A DNA stretch of 64,000 nucleotides from Siphonodentalium dalli. Taxonomy: Eukaryota; Mollusca; Scaphopoda; Gadilida; Siphonodentaliidae. The DNA lies in the NCBI GenBank assembly GCA_032622095.1, contig CP136069.1, forward strand, positions 47,842,194 through 47,906,193, read 5' to 3'. How positions within the stretch are numbered: position 1 is the stretch's first letter; every line of letters begins with the position of its first letter. Both the position numbers and the translations under genes were made by a program. This document shows, one piece after another, positions 33,254-45,433 of this stretch. The notes beneath the pieces are model-generated. The model had not been told where the DNA came from, did no database searches, and was given only the letters and a program-made list of their open reading frames with translations.

Positions 33254-33424
33254 AGTCCAACAAATTAGACTATTCAGGTTAAGATATATTTTAATATTTG
33301 GACATTTACGATTATCTTAAGACTTAACCGATAAGGAGTAAGGTAACATAAATCATTAAATGTCCAAACATTAAAATATACCTTAAGGCTTAAATTTAAT
33401 CCGAATCGTCTAATTTGTTGGACT
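33254..33424. mobile_element. 171-bp palindromic miniature element
   Basis: The arms AGTCCAACAAATTAGAC ... AATATTTGGACATTTA and TAAATGTCCAAACATT ... GTCTAATTTGTTGGACT are complementary over about 55 bases each. CAGTGCA occurs at both sides (33247-33253 and about 33429-33435), a possible target duplication. Confidence 0.65.
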
Positions 33425-33683
33425 AACCAGTGCACAGCCAAATGTCACTCTTATAACAATATCGCAGCGAATGAACAGTCTTCCGACAAAATTTGTTGTG
33501 CAATCGTTTGCGCCAGCTTTGTTATTCAATAATATCACTGATATATAGTGATGGGCGGTTAACCGAGAAAACAACTTGGTTTCGGTTTTTAACAATAAAC
33601 CGAAAACCGACCGACGCGATTCTGCTCAAACCGACATTACGGTTTTTTTTATATGTTTATTTTTCACTTAAATTGACTTATTA

Positions 33684-34815
33684 TACCACAGTCCTAGGAA
33701 TCACTGTCCATGTAATATTAAATTTGATTAAAATATAAACAAATAGATCTAGATATATTACCTCTACTATATAGATATAAGCTACAGTTAGGCAACTTCA
33801 GATTTTGTTATTATGTAAATCATCACCTCATTGGCTGCAGACCACCCCCTGTGCTCTATCACTAAAACGAACAATTCGATTTTTCGTTCGAAAAAAATGC
33901 ATTTATCTCCCCACATTTGACATGTGACAATTAAGTTAATTGTTCTTAATGTGCTCGTCGGGTCATATCAACTGTACCTTGTCTGAGTTGTACATAAATC
34001 GTAATTTTCCATCCAATATTCACATTGAATAACTGTCGGCTAAATTATCAAGTGACGTAATTCTGCAAAATTGTTTAAAACGGGAAGTTATCAATCCAGT
34101 TCCCTATTACACATTACTTTTGCAGCCAAACCCAGCACGAGTTATCTCCCATTGCCATTCTTGAGATGCGGAGTTAACAGGGAGCTTGGAATATAAAATT
34201 TGCTTTCACATCTCAAGATATCAACCACCCCCAGGGCCCTACTTGAAAATATATAGATATATTAGTTTGAGATGGTCATTTCTACATTTCTCCAGTAATG
34301 AGAATGAGTTAAAATGTGTACTTAGTAGTGTACAACAGAGCCAGTTTTAACACACCCGACGTCTGTTTACTCACATCCGTAATCCCTTTTATTCGGATTA
34401 TCACCGGTTGGCTATACGCGAACGAACTATTTACAGATTGGGTGGTTTTCTCAGAAATGATTAGGAATCCCCGAGAGTTGGACTTGAATGAATATTCGAG
34501 GAACTAACAGACATTTTTCTGGTAAGTGGGTAAAGATAGAAACAATCTGAATCACCAGCGTTTCAAGAAAAAAATACGGAATATGATGATATAAACTCAG
34601 AAAGCGAGAATGTTTGTGTGGCATAAAAATTTGTACTCTTGTAATTTCGTTCAAATCATCTACCAATGAAAATGCAGAACACAAAATTTTTACTTGCCAA
34701 ACTGGTATATATATTAATATAATAACTAACTATAATATATTGATTTAATATTATTAAATAATATTTTATTCAACTAACAGTGATTCCTAGGGACTGTGAT
34801 TATACCTCCCCAGGT
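33684..34815. mobile_element. 1.13-kb element nested inside the hAT element
   Basis: Flanked by a perfect 8-bp duplication ACTTATTA (33676-33683, 34816-34823); the sister element near 37160 has the uninterrupted site (GACTTGTTAGTTG read on the minus strand). Near-terminal inverted repeats are CAGTCCTAGGAATCACTGT and the complement of CAGTCCCTAGGAATCACTGT. The right end carries about 15 extra bases. The 8-bp duplication suggests hAT. Confidence 0.75.
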
Positions 34816-34943
34816 ACTTATTAGTTGATATTGTTATCAAATTATCGGCCTCTCTGATCAATATTATATCGGGTTGTGTCCATTTCGTCTCAGATATATG
34901 TTGTTATAATATCATAGGCGACTGTTTTTGTTCTTTTTCAAAC

Positions 34944-35110
34944 ATGGCCGAACAAAATAACGAATATGGTTCAACAAAAAGCCCTGTTTGGAGGTATTTT
35001 ATGCGTCTAACTGGAGACGACTCCAAGAAATGTCGTTGCTTAATAATATGTCATAAAAACGTCGCTTAAGCCAGAGTCTGGCTAACTATATGAATGCCGA
35101 ACACAAGTCC
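34944..35110 (+). pseudogene. hAT transposase BED-type zinc finger relic
   Basis: From the ATG at 34944, 41 codons read through SPVWRYFMRLTGDDSKKCRC and CHKNVA to TAA at 35067. The continuation SQSLANYMNAEHKSK is in another frame. The W-x-YF aromatic pair, Cys pair and later H-containing helix fit the BED finger that begins hAT transposases. It is frame-shifted, and no catalytic domain follows. Confidence 0.55.
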
Positions 35111-36109
35111 AAATAAGGCGATAATCGCCAACCAAAAAAATGGAAGCATCTGCTAACTCGAAAACTAAACCAAGTAAATGGTATGAACACTTTGATCGTC
35201 TGGACATTCCGATGTGACGTAATATGGTAGAAGTTTGCAGCCATGTGAAGCTTGTAAACTATGTCGCAACATCAAAGCGATCACACCGCAGTCATTGAAT
35301 GTGGGTCAATCATGCACGTGTCAAGAATTGTTACAGTCAGGTCAAGGACGCCCACTGGTTGTGATTTTGCTGCTGTTTGCGGTTGAATTCTCAGATACTA
35401 TTAAATGCATATAATATGATAAATATGTTTTAAACATGTCAGAAAGGGATAAATAGTGAAGATGGGGGTGTTTATTTTTTTAAATACCGAATTGTATCTA
35501 TCGCGTTGGATTCAGTTTGCGTCGGCATTTTGTCCCGTTGTTTACCTGTGATCGCATTTCCTTCCTCAAATATTCAACGTTATTGGGACATCATTGACTC
35601 TAATTACGGTTACTTTGAAAGTATATACTCAAATTGTATGTATTTCAGTCTAATTTCACTATCTAGTAAAACAAACCGAAAACCGAACCGAAACCGAGGT
35701 TTTTTCTCCCAGAAAAACCGAAACCGAACGTAAAAAATCAAAACCGCCCATCTCTACTGATATATGCCTTTCTAAATGAGTCAAAATGACAATAACAGGA
35801 TACATGTAACTCAAATAGTCTCAATCGCTCCTTCATTAACATTTAAACTAATTGAATGCTAATTGAGTTGCTTATCGTGTACCGTCATGATCAATCATTC
35901 TCCTGGAAAAATATATGTATAATACCGAATTAGTGCGACTGATTTTCAATAATTTGTGCGAAATATGATTTTGGATTATCCCTCTTTTATCAAATTCACA
36001 AGACGGTAATGGTCATATACCACTATAATAGTGGAATACTATTACTACTATAATAGTGGAATTCAGGATGTGCCCGACCTGTTTGTCAGCTGTTGCCAGT
36101 GTTGGTCAC

Positions 36110-37298
36110 TAGTGTTGTGAGGTTTTGGAATTTATGTTTCGGTTTTGGTTTTTTTCGGTAAAAAACCTCGGTTTCAGTTTTGGTTTCGGTTTTAGTATAA
36201 AGCAATCTCTTAACATATAGCAATTAGTCCAACACAACTGGACAAAACAGGCACTACCAGTTACAGAGGGTCATAATAAGTTGGGGAACAGCTTGCTCTG
36301 TTTCTAAATCATGAACTTTAATGAGAATTTGAGATCAAAGTCATATATTGAACCATCAAGTTTAAGCAAACACAAAATAGTAGTGCCCGACTGACCATAT
36401 TTCCCGACACTGACCCTAAACCTTTTTCCGACTGTACACAAATATTTCCACCATACCAAAATCAAAACATAAAAGGGAAACACAAATACAGCGACGCTTC
36501 ATGCATACAAGATGAAGTCCCGTGCGACTTATATATTGGTACCGATATCGTTTAAAGACAAGGCCGTGGTAATAAATCAGTCACGGTGTAGCATGTGCGA
36601 CATGTGCCCAGTTCCTCGACAATGATGACGTAATTACGCGTTTGATGTTCCCGCTCAGTTTGTGGGTTACAGATACCGTTACGCGCAAAAATAACTGCCG
36701 CGATCAACAAGCTAGACGCTAATAAGTGCATGTACATGTACACGGCAATTGGCCGGCTCAAATTCGTAATATTTCATTGAACGTTATAGATAAAAGGTCA
36801 ATTTTATTGACTGATTAGCCGGGAGAATGAACTTAGGTTGCAGTTCTAACTACCGACTTTATTTCCGCACGGAACGAAATGTTTCGTCAAGCACACGTCA
36901 TCAATTCAAATAAAGTGCACACTTATTCTAAGACAGTTGACAATAAAGGTGACAAAAGTCAACGACCTACTGCATGTAGTTTGTGTTGACTGTGTGGCCA
37001 CTCATCGATTGATCGTAGGTTTCTGGACCATTTCCCACGTGGTATAACATTTCTTTTCGTTCGCATTCTCATTTTTACAACACATATCTGAGACGAAATG
37101 GACACATCCCGATATATAATTGATCAGAGAGGTCGATTATTTGACAACACTATCAACTAACAAGTCGATTCAATTGAAAAATAAACATACAAAAATAAAA
37201 CCGTAATGTCGGTTGGGGCAGAATCACGTCGGTCTGTTTCGGTCGGTATTTTTTAAAACCGAAACCAAGTTGTTTTCTCAGTTAACCGCACAACACTA
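36110..37298. mobile_element. hAT element, 1.2 kb, inverted relative to its neighbour
   Basis: Termini TAGTGTTGTGAGGTT and the complement of TAGTGTTGTGCGGTT, with the same CAACTTGGTTTCGGTTTT-type subterminal sequence as 33546. Flanking 8-mers TTGGTCAC and TCAATCAC are only partly alike. Non-autonomous. Confidence 0.7.
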
Positions 37299-39479
37299 TC
37301 AATCACTTTGTGGAAGGTTATCAGGTCTGGCAATTCCCAAATATAGCTACAATAGCCATATGTAGCTATTGTAGCTACATATGCCTATTGATGATGGATG
37401 AATATGATTGAAGAGAGATCTGGTCTGTACGTTTATTAAATTCTGGGGAAAATCCGCCCTGTACTATAACAATAACTACATTTTTGAGAAAATTTATCGT
37501 TTATGGAAGTGTAAGTCGATAATAGTTACACAACAGTCACAATTATTAGCAACTATGTTGATTAAAAACCCATTCAACACTATTTGAAAGACTTTTACAA
37601 ATTATCAAAGTCAAAGTCGCAATATCACGAAATTAGGAAACTTGAAAATGATCGGCAAAAACGGAACTCGGTGTCTCACACCTAACTTCCCGGACGTTAG
37701 ACTTATAGCAAATGCCGAAGGGAAACAATGACAATTGTAATTTGCACGTATATTTAAAAACGATGGCCCGACAGTGTGAATTGATGTGGTTGAAAAAATA
37801 TAGGAGGTGATATAGCGAGATAAAAAATGTGTTGTTTCGAGCACGTGGAAAGACACAGGAAGATTCCATTTTGCTTGATGGCGAAATATGGTTGTAACAC
37901 ACACAGAATCCATTGTTCCTATTCTCGTTCAATTAACAATTACAATTTAAATTCAAGGTAAATTATATGATTGGGTCTATAATTAGAGGTGCTTCCACAA
38001 TTGAACGGGGGAAACTTTATATCATTAATGAGAATAGTATCCGTCTTCCAATGTATTCTCCCCCCGATACCAGCACCACAATGGAATAGTCCATTCAATG
38101 TTTGTAATCTCGCAATGATGACCACATTTGCCGGGGCTCAAATGGGAGGGAATGGCTTTCGAAATTACGGGTGCAAATTAATTTGTGATTTTGGGGCATG
38201 TCACGCTCGTAATTATTGCGATGTTAACCCGATCATGCTCTAAATGTCGTACACTATACGAGCAAAATATGATAGTTCAGAACATCCTCTGTGGTCACTG
38301 TTTTATAAATGCATAATTACCCCCTCCGGAAAGCTCATGACACATATAAATACATGTATCCTATTTTGCTTGACAATACAAACATAAACATAATTATATA
38401 GCGTAACACAATTTATGAGATGACAGCATGAATGGGTGATTGCTGACCTAGTATACTATATTAAAGTTATAAATTACATCAAGAGGCAGCAAGATGTGAC
38501 TATTTGAAGGCACTCTTATGGTCAAAGGGACATTACTCTAAACAGATAATAAATTATTGTTTTGATTATCATGGAAATATTTCATCAGTTATCTTTGGTG
38601 TACTCGTGTACTTTACCCTGTACTATTATTACTTTTGTCGAATTTTCCGCCCTGTACTTTTATTAAATTTTCATGAATTTTCCACCCTGTACTATTATTC
38701 CGCCCTGTACTTTTATTGAATTTTCATGAATTTTCCACCCTGTACTATTATTCCGCCCTGTACTTTTATTTGGCACACGAGAGTAACCCAATCTTACAAA
38801 CAATCATTTAAATGGGTACTACGTTTATATGAACGGTTATATAATTCCACGACGGAGAATGAAATTTGTGAAAAAATTAAATCTTGCACATTGACTAAAC
38901 AGTTTGAAAATCTGATAGTTATGGTATTCAGTTTTTCTCTCTCTCATAATCATCGTTTTAGTGATGAAAGCATATGCCATTGTTAACCCACATGTGCTAC
39001 TTAAATATATGCCCAAAGTCGCTTGTAAGTAATTGATCAAATAGTTAATAATTATTTAAGATTGGCCTGTAGTATTTCAGTATTTAAATAGGTAGATGCA
39101 CGCTATAACAAATCATATTGCTGTGACTGATGTTCATTTGGGAAAAATTATTTTTCAGAAATCTAGATACTATATGTAATGTCAGTCACGATAATACTAC
39201 CATTGTTGTTATAAAATTTTAATGCATGAGAATATAACAACCATATCTTAGATACACTCAATATACTTGAGCCTGAGTGTCTGTGTTCAAAATAAGCACC
39301 ATTCGATGTCTAAGTTGACCGCTAGTAAGAGTTTAAATGTGTATTGTCAGTCACGCGTAATGTCAGTCACGGCATGTAATGTCAGTCACGTTTTGCAATT
39401 TGTTCTTATTCTGGTAGATGATATAAAATTATTGTAAGAAAGCATAACAGGATTTATAAACAAGCGAAGCACACAATGT
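37299..39479. repeat. Intergenic with GTACTTTTATT/CCGCCCTGTAC repeats
   Basis: Fragments of a dispersed family built on CCGCCCTGTACTTTTATT and GAATTTTCCACCCTGTACTA lie at 37425-37475 and, in tandem, 38610-38775. GTAATGTCAGTCACG occurs once near 39178 and three times in tandem at 39345-39392. No gene seen. Confidence 0.5.
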
Positions 39480-39760
39480 AGGCATATATAGGCCCCTTTC
39501 AACCCCAATATGGGTAGTGCAGTAAGTGCACAAAGGGGCTGCAGTCCCCTCCACCTGTTTCAGATCACAATGGGGCCACAGGCCCCTATATATGGGTAGC
39601 GCACAAAGAGGCCATAGACTCTATATATAGGCAGCTCACAAATGGGCCGGTATTCTGGGACCCCTTATGAGATCAAAATGGGCGCGAAGCGCACAAAGGG
39701 ACCAGATACAGGGCCCTTATATAGGTAGCACAGAAAGGGGCCACAGAGCCTGTTTCAGTT
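39480..39760. repeat. Degenerate GCGCACAAAGGGGCC tandem repeat
   Basis: Roughly 70-80-bp units with GATCAAAATGGGCGCGAAGC, GCACAAAGGGGCCA and GGCCCCTATATATGGGTAG. A relative lies at 4700-4800. Confidence 0.55.
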
Positions 39761-40006
39761 AGTATAGTAAAAGGCAATATATGTTGATCTTATTGCGTTC
39801 CATAATCTTGGGCTCCAAATAAACATGCATGCACGTTTATTATTTTCTTAGGTAATTCCCCCCTGCACAGTGCTTACAGTATTTGGGTCTGCACAAACTC
39901 AAGATTTCTATATGACTGATATCAAAATGATGAGCTTATAACTTTATGCATGTACAAATTCAAGTATATGGCATACAAGTCATGTGAATATTTAAATATT
40001 GAATAA

Positions 40007-40366
40007 TAGAGCTGGGATGGTTAACCGGTTAACCACCAACTATGGCCGTGACCGGTCACGGATTTGCCGTGGTCGGTTAACCGTAACATCACTATTATAG
40101 TGTATGATCACTGTGATGGTCAGCTATAACTGGCTATAAGAGGGTTAATCTGTCTCCGTCAATTAAAATGAATCCGAGATTGACGGAACATCAAACGCGG
40201 TGTGTCGGCTCTTGGAAGGCTACATTTAACAGCCTGCCGACGTCAAAACGAAACATTACAACATTGTCACATCGCATGACTCGTATTCAGTATTATTATC
40301 AGGAAGATAATTGTTTTTGTTATCAACGACTAGTTATTTCTTGAGACTCCCGGCCCTTCAATCCAT

Positions 40367-40404
<38 letters not shown>

Positions 40405-40915
40405 ACAACATCACATACCAACGTATATGTAAGTATTTCATTAAGAATAAATAATAATTGTTCGCCCACCCAGCTACCGGAAATTGCGGAATAATCAATA
40501 AAATATTCCGGAATGTATATTAAACCTTTCTAGTCGTCACTTCCGTGTCGGTGTGTTCAGCTTCCCGCCCGATCACATATCCCGATGGCGATGGAGTAAT
40601 TTTACAAGGACAATAAATGAACACAACACAGCCTCACAGGGGAATGACATTGTATATTTATTTTATTCAGTAATAAATTGAAGATGTGTACTTAATTAGA
40701 TATGTGATTATGTGTGTCATGGGTGACAACTTCTTTGTATAATGGGCAGGAGCCGTTCTCAAACTTACTATGTCAGTGAGCATCACAATCATCGCTGTTC
40801 TGCATACTGGGCTTACCCACCCATAATAGTACCTATAATATGTGGTTAACCGGTTAATCGCGGTTTTTTGCCGTTCATAACCGGTCACGAAAAACCCATA
40901 ACCGTCCCAGCTCTA
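40007..40915. mobile_element. 909-bp non-autonomous hAT element with 8-bp target duplication
   Basis: Termini TAGAGCTGGGATGGTTA and the complement of TAGAGCTGGGACGGTTA, flanked by the perfect duplication TTGAATAA (39999-40006, 40916-40923). Subterminal AACCGGTTAACC motifs occur at both ends, and a C-run of about 33 near 40370-40402. The open frame 40888-40667 has no domain. Confidence 0.9.
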
Positions 40916-40923
40916 TTGAATAA

Positions 40924-43109
40924 AACACCACATGACATACTATGTTGATTCCTATACTTGACCTACTATAAAAATGATTTGTTTAACCACAGTTACATGT
41001 ACATGTATGCTGATGTTTTGCTCAGAGTTCCCCTGCACTATTATTTGGGTCTGCACTTTTATTAACTTTCAATGGAATTTCCCCCCATGTACTATTATTT
41101 GGGCATGCACTTTTATTTGGAGCCCGAGAGTATGTGCATACTATGTATAGGCCTATATATGTTGGGGTGTAAAAGTACAGTTCTTAGTGTAATAAAGTGT
41201 TTCCACGCCACCAGTGACAAAAAATAGAAGCATTGCCATTCCATTTCTAATAGAAATGAGAATTTGTTTAAGCCCGCGGACACCAGAAAGTAAGAAGTAA
41301 CATGTATTTACCCGTCATTTTTTATGAGTAATCCCCTAGTTTTAATAATAATTCCCAAGAAGGGGACAAGTGAAATCGAACCAGACATACCCGGTAGGCA
41401 TGAAATATTTGTTGAAAAGTAAGACGACCTATGCAAACCACCTCCCCTTTTCCCCAGGCCTCCGAATGCTATTGTCTGAAAAACTCAAGCTTTCGGTGTT
41501 GAGTGGCACCGTGAATCACTCTCCTAAAAACATCCCCACCGTGTTAAGTGTTTTCCTTATACCACACGCTTTCTGAACTATAGGTCCCTATAGTAATGCC
41601 AAAGTACATGCTTTATTGACTAAGCAATGCTTAATATTATCTATAAGTGAACATTGTATATGACAGTTATTTGTTGTTTTATTTTTATTTTTTGGGGGGT
41701 GGGAGGGGGGTTATAAAAAATTTAAATTAATTAAAAATTTAATTTTTTTTTCTTCAGATTTTATTTTTATTTTATTTTAATTTAGGACTGATATGTGATA
41801 GGTGGGTGACATTTTGTGATTCTAAGACAATAAAGACATGGTACTTTAGTTGGGTACTGAGACTTTCTTATTCATTCAAAATTATTCAATATGCGACTTA
41901 CCGATCCACGATACCCGTGCAGAGTGCGTAGTTTGCTGTGTTCATCGTATAATTATAATCAAAATTTTTATGAACATAAATAATCATATTATATTATCAA
42001 CTTCATACACAAATATCTCCATGATTGTGATGAGGCTATGGTGAACGGTTGCCACATTTATCAGTCATCTGATGTTAGATTAAGATCAGTACAGATAAGT
42101 TGAATAACTAATTAGCCAGTTAATTAAGTTCTCGTGTTTTTATTGGACGTATATTTTTCTACCGGTCGTCTCTGCATTCTGGTTGGTCAAATAGTAATGT
42201 CAGGTTTTTTATGCAGAAGAGATTAGGAAATTATTTATTTGGTTTTGTGACTATTTGCATTAATTCTAATTAAAGCATTCTGTATTGGTTTATTTATATA
42301 TAATATTACTAACATTTATAGTACTTTTTATTATAAAATGTCATAGCCTCAATAACTCCAATATAAATTAATTGTGAAAATATAAATATAAAATTTAACT
42401 AAGCCTATTACTTACCCCAATTTCACGGTCATTATTTAGTTTCCATTGGATCAAAATTGTTGTATATTTACATAAGATATTATCCTATTGAATAGCAGGC
42501 CATTGAATGGAAATAAAAACCTCTAGTGGACTTAGTTAAAATAATATACAGTTTAGTTATAGGTGAGTATTACGAATTAGAGCGTAGTATTTTCGGTTTC
42601 GGAAAATTCAAACTCATAGAACAGTTCTTTAAAAATAAATCGAGAAATATGATAATCATATTTCCGCAACATGCAGAAGCCACATAATTCACATGGCATC
42701 ATCTGATGCAAAATGTAACCAAATCTTCCTGTTAATATCTTATCCCGAAGCCAGTAATCACTGGTAAGTTGATAATCCTCTTATTTTCTGGATCAGATCA
42801 GGAAATCCCGTAATTTTAGTCAACCTTCATCTCTTAAGTGGTTGTATTACTAAGCAAACAAACCTATTAGGTTTGGGAATCAGTCAACCAAGAATGTACT
42901 ATGGAATTAAGTACTACAGGGACCTACGCAAATGTTGGGACCTACTGCATAATGCGTCAGCGATTTAAATATACAAGAACATGATTTGATTATACTCTTA
43001 CTAGTCTTAGTAAATTAATATGTTTGCCATTTTCATATATAATTAACAAAATATTCCAATGTTACTTTTTCCTGACAAATGTGCCTAAATAGAAGAAGAA
43101 TAGATCATA
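40924..43109. other. Intergenic, mostly unannotatable
   Basis: 41025-41130 is a fragment of the GGGTCTGCACTTTTATT family. A G-rich/A-T tract lies at 41690-41770. No gene supported; the open frame 41370-41576 has no domain. Confidence 0.35.
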
Positions 43110-43492
43110 CCCCGCTGGACAAAACAAGTGTCCATTGGCACCGCAGTGTATTTGCCGTTCCGCCGCGGTGTCAGAGTTTGTAACTGCAGTTGAGCACCGC
43201 GGCTGAACGGCAAGTACACCGTGGCCGAACATCAAGTACACTGCGTCGTGACTGCGGCCGAAAGGCAACTACACAGTGGCCAAATGGCATGTAAACCGTG
43301 GTTAGATATCTGGTTTGTATCTTTTTTCAGTTTAATGAACGTACACTGTGGCAACTACACCATGGCCGAACGGCAAGTACACCGCGGCCCAACTGTAGTT
43401 AGCCGGTGGAGCCGCAGTGTAGTTGCATTTCAGCTGTGGTGGCAACGCTAACCGCACCGCGGTTAAGTGAACACTTGTTTTGTCCAGCAGGG
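43110..43492. mobile_element. 383-bp GC-rich TA-flanked miniature element
   Basis: Termini CCCCGCTGGACAAAACAAGT and the complement of CCCTGCTGGACAAAACAAGT, each flanked by TA (43108-43109, 43493-43494). The interior consists of repeated ~20-bp motifs like CCGCGGCCGAACGGCAAGTA in both orientations. Followed at once by the 3' end of an AGGTACTCAA element (43496-43567, TTAA 43568-43571). Confidence 0.8.
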
Positions 43493-43827
43493 TATATGGA
43501 TGGATATTTTTTACCCCCGAAGCCAAGGAAATAGTAATTTGCAAGCGTTTATTCGGATTATGCATCATTAATTTATATATTATGTATACAATTGCATCAC
43601 TACCCTAGTGCCTGGAGCAAACAAAATGCACCATATACACCTATGGCTAACCAAGTCCATATCCCGAAATAATAGACAGACGAGTCAATCATCTTTTTCT
43701 GTCCTAAGCTGGACACCAGAGTAGCGATAACAAACAAGTTCAACCAAAGAAACACTATCTGTTCACAACTTCACCGATAGTGGTGTGAATCTTTACATCG
43801 GCAATACGTCAGATATCTTCTTCTGTG

Positions 43828-44331
43828 TTAAGTCAATAAAGAGCGTCCCGCCTCATTCCTCTTGCTAGAAGTACTCCAGATGGTGGAGATGGTGAATACA
43901 ATATGGAGAGCATATATCACAGACGTCATGAATATTTGTATGTGCCGATCTCCCTCTTCGCTGGCGCAGGAATATTCCTCTGAAACCCCAACGTGCACCA
44001 GGTACTCTGTAGAATACAACCCAGTAAATTCCAACACTGTTCTGAGAACCATCATCCTAGCCTGTTAGAAGTCCCTAGTCCCTATATAAAACTTGACCCT
44101 GTATGCTCCTTCCACTCCTCAGATGAATAGTTCCACTCCAAGCAAGTCTAGCTTTCGAAGCTCATCGGACCAAACAGCAAGGATCAACTGATATATAGCT
44201 GGCAAGACATCCCGAAAGTCTTGGCATGGACAAATCCCCATAATGTAATGGTTCCAACTTAGACTTGTTGAAGAAACCGTCCATTGGTAGAAGGTTATTC
44301 CAAACCCTTCATAAACTGAAATCAATGTCAA
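43828..44331 (-). pseudogene. Unidentified coding-like relic (two open blocks)
   Basis: On the minus strand 44331-44119 reads CQDFRDVLPAIYQLILAVWS and DELRKLDLLGVELF before a stop. After a gap with stops, 44055-43828 reads LYSTEYLVHVGVSEEYSCAS and a hydrophobic FMTSVIYALHIVFTISTIW stretch (a possible membrane helix). The composition looks protein-coding, but I recognise no family. GTTGAAGAAACCGTCCATT within it also occurs at 33147, so it may belong to a dispersed repeat. Confidence 0.3.
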
Positions 44332-44616
44332 TTATTGATTTAATTTATATACATGTATTATGTATACACTTTCAACACTACGAGGGCCCTGCAAAGCTTC
44401 AAAGATTTGACTCGTATTCGATATCGGTGATCAGATTCGGGATCGATACCGAAAGGGCTCTCTGATTTGGATATTTTCGAACCGGCCCATTCTTTCCCAT
44501 TTATGGGGACAAACAACTAAATTTGTTCTTTATGGAGCTGAATTGATGGTGCAATTGCCGCATTGTACCGTGTTTCCTGTCTGAGGTCTCCTTGGCACAA
44601 TATGAATGCGATTTAA

Positions 44617-44800
44617 AGGTACTCAATCCGATTCGACGGTCCCCATATCATCAGATTCCAACAACAATACAAAATTTTGAAATGCCGCTTCAGTTATTGG
44701 ATCGAATATTCCCCAAAAATAATGCTAACCACAGTCAACTATAGTATAAAATTTCCCAAAACCTGTTATTTATCAACATTTTGTTCAATGAAATTTTGCC
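44617..44800. mobile_element. 5' half of an AGGTACTCAA TTAA-type element
   Basis: TTAA (44613-44616) then AGGTACTCAATCCGATTCGA, matching the left half of 31568; truncated near 44800. Confidence 0.65.
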
Positions 44801-44924
44801 AGGGGTCTGTGCTAATTTGCAGAAGATAAAATGCATAATCGAGGTGACTAATGGGTGAACATCACCAATTTCAACTGGGCAACTTCAATCTGATTCTAGG
44901 TTTCTCATAGCTGTTGAGGTCTAA

Positions 44925-45085
44925 GCAGAATGAGGTCCCCAGATGGTGAATTTGGTGATACCTAATTCTTCAAATGTCAGACACACTAAATTCACCCTCT
45001 GGATACATAATTCTGCAAATGTCAGATGCCTTAAATTCACCCTCTGGATACCTAATTCTACAAATGTCAGATGCACTAAATTCAG
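44925..45085. mobile_element. Family P1 palindromic element (copy 2), right arm amplified
   Basis: Left arm GCAGAATGAGGTCCCC, then TTGGTGAT. The right-arm unit AAATTCACCCTCTGGATAC with CTAATTCTNCAAATGTCAGA is repeated about three times. Lies just upstream of the HENMT1 start exon. Confidence 0.7.
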
Positions 45086-45172
45086 ACTTGTTTCTGATTA
45101 ATTTCAGTCACTAATTAGGAAGGTACCAGTAACAGATAGCTCGCCTGTTGTCAGCATCTACATGTAGGGAGG

Positions 45173-45433
45173 ATGCCTGGGTTTAAATTCAGCGTCGCCG
45201 ACCAGGAAGTCAGCAAAAAGAACCAGGCAGCCATGTTGACGAAGGTGGCTCAGATCGCCCAAGAAATGGCTGAGAAAGGTGAAATTGAAGAAGATAAAAA
45301 CAAAATGGGGCATTCAACTAGTTCAAGTTTGGACAGAGAAGAAGATACCAACAGCTCTTTGTTTTGTCCTCCACTGTATATACAGAGATATAAGTTTGTT
45401 GCTGATATTTTGACTGAATATGAAGCCAAACAA
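45173..45433 (+). CDS. HENMT1: HENMT1 exon 1
   Basis: 87 codons from ATG to AAACAA followed by donor GTGAGT (phase 0). Residues 1-57 are a charged, poorly conserved leader (MPGFKFSVADQEVSKK..., ...EKGEIEEDKNKMGHS). Residues from about 62 (LFCPPLYIQRYKFVADILTE) begin the conserved methyltransferase. A candidate upstream acceptor (CTGTTGTCAG at 45145-45154) would allow a 5' UTR intron. The last ~70 bases of this exon and the donor are repeated downstream. Confidence 0.88.

Larger units (their letters stand above)
33546..35756. mobile_element. hAT element, 2.2 kb, with BED-finger relic and nested insertion
   Basis: Terminal inverted repeats TAGTGATGGGCGGTT and the complement of TAGAGATGGGCGGTT are flanked by a perfect 8-bp duplication CTGATATA (33538-33545, 35757-35764), the hAT signature. 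Subterminal regions are rich in GGTTTCGGTTTT / AAAACCGAAACC. A second member (36110-37298) lies in the opposite orientation and shares the CTCTGATCAAT..ATATCGGG..TGTCCATTTCGTCT segment. A BED-type finger relic is at 34944-35110. Confidence 0.85.
33174..36086. mobile_element. Outer TIR element of the nested cluster
   Basis: The left end GGCACATCCTGAATTCCAC followed by two TATTATAGTGG units is mirrored at 36005-36086 (complement ending GATGTGCCCGACCTG). TTTGTCAG occurs on both outer sides, consistent with an 8-bp duplication if one CAG was lost at the left. Inside lie a 171-bp palindrome (33254-33424) and the 2.2-kb hAT element, so its own sequence is only about 0.5 kb. Confidence 0.6.

Noticed and set aside
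40370-40402. Long C-runs (also near 25300, 51070, 55990 and 62190) as assembly artefacts
   Set aside because: Exact lengths are unreliable, but each lies in a repeat with conserved flanks, so the runs themselves are probably real.
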